From positions 92,827 to 156,826 of the forward strand of contig LSRX01000418.1 of assembly GCA_001939145.1 (NCBI GenBank): DNA of 64,000 bases, read 5' to 3'. Both the position numbers and the translations under genes were made by a program. The notes under the pieces were generated by a model, which searched no databases, had not been told where the DNA came from, and saw nothing but the letters and a program-made list of their open reading frames with translations. Of this stretch, positions 57,750 through 64,000 are shown in pieces. How positions within the stretch are numbered: the first letter of the stretch is position 1; each line of letters starts with the position of its first letter. Origin of the DNA: Symbiodinium microadriaticum. Lineage: Eukaryota; Sar; Dinophyceae; Suessiales; Symbiodiniaceae.

Positions 57750-58541
57750 TCAATCGCGCCACTCCACTTGCATGTGGGTCTGCAGCTCGCGAGACCGGTT
57801 GTCCTTGAGGTGAGGATCGCAAGCAGCTACCATGAAGTACCCGAGACACTTGTCTTCATTGCCCATCTCAAGAAAATGTTGCATCTCACGTGAGCCTCTG
57901 GCTGCCTCATGCCAAGAGCTCCAGTAGCAAGCAAGCTCTGGATGTTGGGAGGCTTGAATGTGCATGTTCTGTACTGCACAAGCTGTGGCGGCCATCTCCT
58001 CCCACTCTGGCATTCGCTTTGACCCCGCCTGTCTCTGCATGATGATGGCAATCATGAAGGAAACGGGCCCCCAGCGCCCGGAAATCTCCTCCTCTGTGCT
58101 GTGCCGCCATTGACGATACTCTGCCTCTGAGCCCCGCTTTCCTGAGGCCCAGCCCACTTCCCGCCAATTGGCATCATAGTAGGCCAGCGTCATCTTCTGC
58201 ATTTCCACCATTGCAGACCGACCGAGAACTACAAAGCGCCATGGAGGTCGTGGGCCATGAAAGGGAGCCCACATAGCAGCTTCTAGCAGGCTCTGCACGA
58301 TCTCTGCACTCACTTCCCGATCCACGTACGATCTAGGGAAAACAGAACGTCTGGCCCGAATACATGGCAGCACCTTCAGCGGTCTTTCCTTACGATCTTT
58401 CGGCTCCTCCACCTGGAGGGTGGGTTGGATGGACCGATAGAGGAGCAAAAGAACCAGGAGGCCTCCTCCCAAAACCTGCAAGGCCGAAGCCCTGGACTCC
58501 TGCAGGGCCTCGAGCACCGTCCGAATCCGGGGGAGCCCCAT
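57750..58541 (-). CDS. Nitroreductase-family protein, membrane-anchored, single exon (263 aa)
   Basis: The ATG is the first after an in-frame TAG four codons upstream, and the frame ends at TGA. Residues about 20-37 form a hydrophobic helix (run LLVLLLL), so a signal anchor or membrane tether is likely. Residues 64-68 (RRSVF) match the phosphate-binding start of the nitroreductase fold. Residues 85-106 carry LLEAAMWAPFHGPRPPWRF, the A..AP....QPWRF-type signature. Residues 179-199 (EEMAATACAVQNMHIQA) match the family's central helix, and residues 230-241 (DKCLGYFMVAAC) the closing strand. The family binds FMN and reduces nitro compounds, quinones or similar substrates with NAD(P)H; the substrate here cannot be told. 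The length fits a family domain of about 190 aa plus an N-terminal extension of about 55 aa. No intron is needed, unlike the BTB gene. The flanks are telomere-like repeats and palindromic elements. No spliced-leader relic is seen upstream. Confidence 0.85.
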   Translation of the reverse strand: MGLPRIRTVLEALQESRASALQVLGGGLLVLLLLYRSIQPTLQVEEPKDRKERPLKVLPCIRARRSVFPRSYVDREVSAEIVQSLLEAAMWAPFHGPRPPWRFVVLGRSAMVEMQKMTLAYYDANWREVGWASGKRGSEAEYRQWRHSTEEEISGRWGPVSFMIAIIMQRQAGSKRMPEWEEMAATACAVQNMHIQASQHPELACYWSSWHEAARGSREMQHFLEMGNEDKCLGYFMVAACDPHLKDNRSRELQTHMQVEWRD

Positions 58542-58735
58542 GGCCCAAATCTACACGGCGTTGCTGGGAGGAGACGCTTGAGGCTCTCAGGTGCAGGGCG
58601 GCAGCGTGCAAGGAAAGCCCGATTCCCCACGAGCCCCTCTGTAGGTCTGGGTCTTCAGGTACACAAAGGGTAAGGCTACCTTTAGGGTTTAAGGTTTAGG
58701 GTTACTCACCACAAATAAGCCCAGCAGCCCATCAT

Positions 58736-58850
58736 TTAGGTAATTCATGGGTACACATAAGTGGAGTTATAAGTCCCCGAATGTATAGGCAAATACCATA
58801 GAAACTCTGCTTATAACTCTTCTGATTCCTACCCACGAACCTCCAAGTAG
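58736..58850. repeat. Palindromic element, family D, copy 5
   Basis: Left arm TTCATGGGTACACATAAG; right arm TACCCACGAACCTCCAAGTA. Confidence 0.65.
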
Positions 58851-59049
58851 GGTAACACTGTACACCACCCACAGCGCTGAACCAACCCATGTTTTAAGTC
58901 TCCGAACCTGCCTCAAACCAGAATGCCTTCGTGCGATAAACCCCAATGAAGTGTAAGCAAGGCTGGAAATTGGGCTGACTGCCAGTAGACATAACCTCAC
59001 AAGGCTGGAAAACGATAACATCCCTGAAAGCTGTACTAGGAGACCTCAG

Positions 59050-59652
59050 GTGCGGAAGACGCCGTGCAGAGGACGTACTACGAGTGTCAGTTCTTCGCCG
59101 TGCACGGTGTTGCTGAACAAGGTCGTCTTTGCTTTAGGGTTGGGGTTTAGGGGACCGCCTTACTTCCAAATAGAAGCCTCCCGATTCCCCAAGCACGGGT
59201 GAATGGCTTCGAGCGGCAGAGAGGACAGCTTATGTTGCACTTTGGGGCTCGGATGAAGAACATGGAACCGTTGCAGAACCTCCTGAAGTGGATTGAAGTC
59301 CACAATCTGTGCTGCGACCCGAGTCGCACTAGAGATAGGTACATGTTCACCGCCAAGAACTTCATCTTACACAATGCTGGTGATGAACTTGCATAACATT
59401 CCTACCACTTCAATCTCAACAAAGTCCCCGAGTTGCTCTTCACCGTACTTCTCCCAGCTGTCTAGTTCATACCGCATTCATGTTGCCGGCCTGCTTCGAG
59501 GAAGACCGCGAGCGAAAGTTCAGCATGGCCACAAGCGTCTCTAATCCCAACCGTCTTCGCCGAACACTAGAAGGACAAAAAATGGCAATGAACTGTGCAG
59601 ACATGCGAGCCTATGTGGATACCACAGCACTCTACTACCTGGAGTGTGTAGA
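59050..59652 (+). CDS. Three small exons of an unrecognised gene (partial)
   Basis: Exons 59050-59121, 59224-59390 and 59501 to about 59649 join in frame with small introns of 102 and 110 bp, similar in size to those of the BTB gene. The first donor is GT (phase 1), the second GC (phase 0); all three acceptors are AG|G. The joined product is protein-like throughout: AEDAVQRTYYECQFFAVHGV, then QLMLHFGARMKNMEPLQ, then LLKWIEVHNLCCDPSRTRDR, YMFTAKNFILHNAGDEL, EDRERKFSMATSVSNPN and MAMNCADMRAYVDTTALYY. I do not recognise the family. The likely 3' donor is GT after TYR-LEU-GLU-CYS near 59649. Exons upstream of 59050 and downstream of 59652 were not found; a palindromic element (58736-58850) and a long GTAG microsatellite (59820-60035) flank it. 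An alternative second donor (GT at 59380) exists. Confidence 0.5.
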
Positions 59653-59819
59653 ACGGAGACACATGCCAACTAGCTCGAACTTCGTAGTCCTGTGTCTGCC
59701 ACAGCTCCGCCTGTGCCGAGCCGAGAAAACACGAGTGGGGCTGGCAGCAACATGCCTGTCAAGCCCCAGGAGCCCAACCACCTATCTATTTTTGTAGATG
59801 TCTAAAGGTGGGTATATGT

Positions 59820-60035
59820 GTACGTATGTATGTATGTCTGTATGCATGTATGTATGTATGTATGTAGGTAGGTAGGTAGGCAGGTAGGTAGATAGGTAGG
59901 TGGGTAGGTAGGTAGGTAGGTAGGTAGAGGTAGGTCGGTGCATATATGCATATATACACATAGATAGATAAACAGATGGACAGACAGATGGATAGCTAGG
60001 TAGATAGATAGACAGACAGACTGGTAGATGGGCAG
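59820..60035. repeat. (GTAT)n/(GTAG)n/(TAGA)n/(CAGA)n microsatellite
   Basis: A long run of tetranucleotides, directly readable. Confidence 0.97.
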
Positions 60036-60389
60036 GGAGAGGGAGGGCTAGTGTTCCGTAAAGCCTATACAGTACAAAGCTTGTAGTACCCATATCCCAG
60101 TAACCTACTAGACAGGTATCTTGGCTCTTAGGGGGCTTAACCCATGTACCCAAAGCCCTTTTTCATAAACGCCAAATTAAACAACCACAGAACCACCATA
60201 AACCAACCTCAGACCGACAACAAAAAGGGCCTGGAGGGATACCCCGCAAAACCTTAACCCATGGATTCTGAAGGAATGTTTCGAGATCAACTAGGAGAGC
60301 TTGCGACTTGACATCTCTACAGGTTTTCGTCGCTTACACTCGGACACTCCAGGCGAGGCATATCAGCAGTGTACAGGCTTTAGGATCGC

Positions 60390-60445
60390 AAAGCTAAACC
60401 CTAAACCCTAAACCCTAAACCCTAAGCCCTAAACCCTAAACCCAA
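60390..60445 (-). repeat. CCCTAAA block
   Basis: About seven consecutive CCCTAAA units. Confidence 0.95.
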
Positions 60446-60550
60446 AGTTCTTTAAGACAGTGTTGATGAATTCTCTCTCTCTCTCTCTCTCTGAAGTCGA
60501 AGGCTTGAAAGGAGCTCAGACGGCTGGTGCAGACCCAACGGTCTCTGCTG

Positions 60551-60716
60551 GGAGGTTCTATGACTCATGGGTTGCTATAAATAGCTTTGAGAAGGTTTAG
60601 GGTTTAGGGTTTAGGGATTCATGGGTAGTTATAAGTAGCTTTGACAAGTATGATTGTAGCCCAGATTGTGGGACTTATAAACCACACTTACGACTGCCCA
60701 AGAACCTCCAAGTAGA
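60551..60716. repeat. Family D element (copy 6) with duplicated arm around a telomere block
   Basis: The left arm phrase TCATGGGTTGCTATAAATAG..TTTGAGAAG (60565-60594) is followed by three TTTAGGG units (60595-60616) and then by a second version, TCATGGGTAGTTATAAGTAG..TTTGACAAG. The right arm is AAGAACCTCCAAGTAG. Confidence 0.8.
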
Positions 60717-61107
60717 GGCATTCAGGCTGCAATTGAGGGGTTGTAGCCTGGACTTGGACACGTGTTAGTGCTTGTGCATCCCCACAACCAAAACACGAAT
60801 ATCCCCTGACACAGAAACACTTCGTAAGAACACTAAATACAGCAGAATGTACAAGCCGCACATGGTATCGCGAAACAGATTGTGCAAAGTGCTCATGGGG
60901 ATTCTGAACCGACTGGCTAGAAAGGAAACCAACATAGAATTAGACAGGGCTTCCGGTTCAGAATTCTGGGTTTAGAGACTCTGAGCAATCTTGGAAGCTC
61001 TCTCCTAAGAAGAGGGGCACCGCTGGTCAGTGATTTGAAACCTGATCAGTCTGCGCTCAGAAAACTCACGCCAGTCCCAGTTTGAAACGACTTGGACAAT
61101 GGGCTCA

Positions 61108-61132
61108 CCTCTCTCTCTCTCTCTCTCTCCTT
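61108..61132. repeat. (CT)n microsatellite
   Basis: Directly readable; another CT run lies at 60473-60492. Confidence 0.95.
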
Positions 61133-63480
61133 GGCCCTGTACCTTAAAATCTAAGCCCCATAATTCCACCGGCACCTGCGAGGTTCAGCACCGTCACCCG
61201 TATCGTCGACGCCATGGCCGTTGCAGGCTCGAGGGCTGGGAAAGCTTCAGTTTCAACAGGTATTCTTGGGGCTCCAGATACCTATTTTTCAGGGGAGTTA
61301 TACCCAAAACCCAAAACCCTCACCTCTAAGCGCTCCTGTGCGCAAGGCCTCTGGGACTCAGGGCCATCTGGGGTCTGGGGGATGATGTGGAATGGTGAGT
61401 TAACGGTGCAACAATGTGCGTCGCCATGCTGTTCGCTTGAATTTGAGGGGTCCGGAGCCTGAGGGCTTCATGATGGCGCCCGGGCAATTACAGCTGCAGT
61501 GCTTGGGCTTCATGGGAACATGGGTTTAACTTGCGCCTCGTCCGGCTGAAATCTGTTGTGCCGGAAAACAACGGTAGCTGCAGTGACGAACATGGTCTAA
61601 CCCTCGCCCGCGACTCCGTGTTAACAAGCCTGTCAACTGCATTTCTGGGAGGGCTCAGAGTATACACGATCCAGGGCATCTCCTATACAAAGTCGAGACC
61701 CTACGCCCATCCAAAACCCTAAACCCTACACCCATGTCTGCCGTCTGGGAGCATCCCGCTGAACCACGAAACAACTCATGGCAGCAGCTTCCGGGACCGC
61801 TAACATGTGCATTGTAGTTTCCGAGCTGAGCTGGAGGACGGCTTAGAGGGTTTAGGGAAAGTTTAGGGTTTCGACTGGGTTTAGGGGTTTCAGGTTTAGG
61901 GGCTTAGGGGTTTAGGAGTTAGGGTCGAGTGGTTTTGGGTTTCGGGTCTTTGGTTCCCTTCGTGGCACACACCCATCACACTCCCGTCGTCTCAGGCTTA
62001 GGGTTTGTGACGGTAGCATTCTCGCTGCTTCATCTGCTCAATGCCCCTCATGTGTTCAAACACCGTGCTGCACAACTTGGTCACCCGAGGCCTTAGAAGC
62101 CTTAGACATCGGGAAGAAAGGGAAGGGGGCTCACTTGCTGAAGAAAAATGCACAAATCTGCCCTGATCGTCCCTGCCCTAAACCCTAAAAACCCCTACAG
62201 CAGACAGAATAATCTTTAAGATGCTCTAGGCCTGAATACTTGCCAGATCGAACACCCTAAACCCCGAAGCACTCCTTCAAGCGAGGAACTTCGGCTCCTA
62301 GAAGCCGGGTTCCCTCAGGAAGAGCAGCATCTTTTCATTGTGAATTGTGACTCCAAAACCTAAAGCTTCGTCTTTTTACTGTTTATGGGCTCTTTTCCCG
62401 ACAGTAAGTACAGCTAGAATTCCTTACCAGGATGAGCCGTTAGGGCTTGCGGTATAGGGTTTAATTAAAAGCAACTTGACAGCGACCTACTCAGCTGGCA
62501 AGCAGTCATCCTTCACACTATGACCCCGAATGCTGAGTGCTCTGCTGGATCGGGTAGGGCCGCCTTTAGTTGGAGAGGCACCTTGCGGGCCTCGACACAA
62601 AGGGCTCAAGCTTGTCATTCCCCCAAAGGGTCCATGTATACTAGCATTATGAAATGAGGTCCCAAGAGACCATCTTCAACCTGGTTTTGGGACCTAATTC
62701 CATAATCGCAAGTTATATGGGGACCCTCTCGTTTCGGACTGTCTTCACCTTAGACCCTGCAAGGCCCTACCACCAACGTCACACCCAAACCTGAAGCGAG
62801 GAAGCCGAGAAATTGCGGCATCATCCATACACGGAATCCATTTCCAGCCAATTGTGGGCACAACCGGGTTCAGGTCTGGAAAGCCTTGGTTCATGTCCTT
62901 GTGCTCGTGTGTCATCAGAACACACGGAACCCCCCCCCAGGCCGTCTTCCGTTATTAGCATGAAAGTCCACGGCCCTTTCCCTGTTGTCCTTGCGTAAAA
63001 GCTCTAAGCTTAACCGGTCCGTCGGTGAACCCTAATTCATCGATCCGTTGTGCGCCTACCCGTAAACTCGAGGCCCGCTAAACCCCAAAGCCTTCCCCCT
63101 GACCCTGGTGCCATCCTGGGCGGATATAGACGTTGTGTGTTGGAAGCCTTTACACCTGGTTTTCGGCTTCCCAAGTAATCCTGATAGAAGCAGGTTCTCG
63201 GCCCTTTAGGCTACCCCAACAGCAAATACCCCACAACTAAGGAGCAGGAGGTACCCTCAATTGTGCTACTGGAACCGCTGTCGATGGACTGTATGTAAAG
63301 CTGGACTCCCCCAAAATCTGCCCTCAAAGGCCTAGTTTGACACTGAAATTGGTGTTCAGGCGCATGTATGATCCCGGTTCTCGGTTCGCCGACCCCACCC
63401 CCCCCATGGTATCCCCCTCCCCCGGCACGCCCAGGTCCAAATATGCCGAAACTCTGTGACTGCGCGTGCTTCTCCCACAT
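61133..63480. other. No confident gene; possible retrotransposon 5' flank at the right end
   Basis: TTTAGGG patches lie at 61845-61930. The last kilobase before the polyprotein should contain an LTR and leader if the element is complete, but no edge could be recognised. A mismatched palindrome-like stretch lies at 62640-62720 (GGTCCCAAGAGACC..GGTTTTGGGACC). Confidence 0.4.
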
Positions 63481-63548
63481 AAAACCTTCAAAGCCATCAA
63501 CTGTCACGAGGATCTCGTCCCAAACACGCACCCCCGATCCTTGTGACA

Positions 63549-63659
63549 ATGGACACTTGCCAACCAGGACTCAGCCATGAGGGTACTGAAAATGCAACGG
63601 CCACCAGGAAGCTTTCCTGTCGGGCCCGCTTCCTGTGGCAGTTGACCGAAAAAAGGAAC

Positions 63660-63690
<31 letters not shown>

Positions 63691-64000
63691 CGACGACGAT
63701 TTCGAAACACCCAGGGCGACCCGAACCGCGAACCACACCACACCACGGACACTTCCAAGAGCTTCAGAGACTATCAGCTTTTCAGCAGGTGACCACCAAA
63801 GTACCGCCATCTTATGATGGGCGAAGCAGTTGGTTTGCCTATGAAGACGCGATCGATGATTGGTGTGACATCACCGAGCTTGATGGTGACAAGCGTGGAC
63901 CAGCTCTAAGGAATCGGCTTGAAGGTGAAGCAGCAATCCACAAACGACTTCTTGATAGAGATCGCCTGAAGGATCCCAACAACGGAGTGAAGTACTTCAA
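63549..64000 (+). CDS. Ty1/copia-like retrotransposon polyprotein, gag N-terminal part (cut by window edge)
   Basis: The frame is open from a TAA near 63480 to the window end; the first ATG is at 63549, giving 150 codons with no stop. Residues about 38-47 are a methionine run made by an (ATG)n repeat. From about residue 71 the sequence becomes protein-like: ELQRLSAFQQVTTKVPP, then a YDGR..SW..YEDAIDDWC block, then ITELDGDKRGPALRNRL. That block is what I recognise as the start of copia-like polyproteins abundant in Symbiodiniaceae genomes; in Ty1/copia elements this region is the capsid (gag) part, with protease, integrase and reverse transcriptase further downstream. Those lie outside the window. 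No LTR edge or primer-binding site could be placed in 62.6-63.5 kb. The exact start is uncertain because the microsatellite may have shifted the frame; a neighbouring frame reads the run as aspartates. Confidence 0.75.
63660..63700. repeat. (ATG)n/(ACG)n microsatellite inside the retrotransposon frame
   Basis: Ten ATG then three ACG units. Read in frame it gives Met and Thr; one frame over it gives Asp. Confidence 0.95.

Noticed and set aside
60390..60445. A true telomere or chromosome end
   Set aside because: The block is only a few heptamers long and both sides continue into ordinary sequence; dozens of similar blocks occur throughout.

Overview
The window reads as nuclear DNA of a dinoflagellate, most likely a suessialean / Symbiodiniaceae-type genome. 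Four things point there. (1) The plant-type telomere heptamer TTTAGGG/CCCTAAA is scattered in dozens of short interstitial, degenerate blocks over the whole 64 kb. (2) The one gene whose exons can be rebuilt with confidence uses GC, GA and GT at its 5' splice sites, and every acceptor is AG followed by G, the known dinoflagellate pattern. (3) The right edge carries the start of a Ty1/copia-like polyprotein of a type I associate with Symbiodiniaceae genomes. (4) Gene density is very low, with many microsatellites and small palindromic (MITE-like) repeats. No bacterial operons, rRNA, convincing tRNA or CRISPR array is visible.

Layout. 0-34 kb is almost entirely repeat-rich and gene-poor: a 387-bp tandem array (2.35-3.51 kb), telomere-like blocks, microsatellites, at least ten families of short palindromic elements, an assembly gap (16692-16971), a 69-bp tandem array with an open 23-residue frame (29.27-29.65 kb), and an AT-richer segment with CATGTTTAGACATG-type motifs (31.8-32.65 kb). 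34.46-38.45 kb (minus strand) holds the best gene: nine exons that splice in frame into about 485 codons encoding three tandem BTB/T1-like domains. 38.7-57 kb is again mostly repeats, including one palindromic element inserted inside another (41.05-41.24 kb), with several weak exon candidates on the minus strand. 57.75-58.54 kb (minus) is a single-exon nitroreductase-family protein with an N-terminal membrane segment. It is followed on the plus strand by three small exons of an unrecognised gene (59.05-59.65 kb). 63.55-64.0 kb (plus) is the 5' part of the retrotransposon polyprotein, cut by the window edge.

The genes show no pathway relationship to one another. The most distinctive content is structural: the triplicated BTB gene with differing intron content per repeat, the large set of short palindromic element families, and telomere-like blocks sitting inside several of those elements. 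Candidate exons were judged by eye from reading frame and splice signals; none was checked against a database or RNA data.
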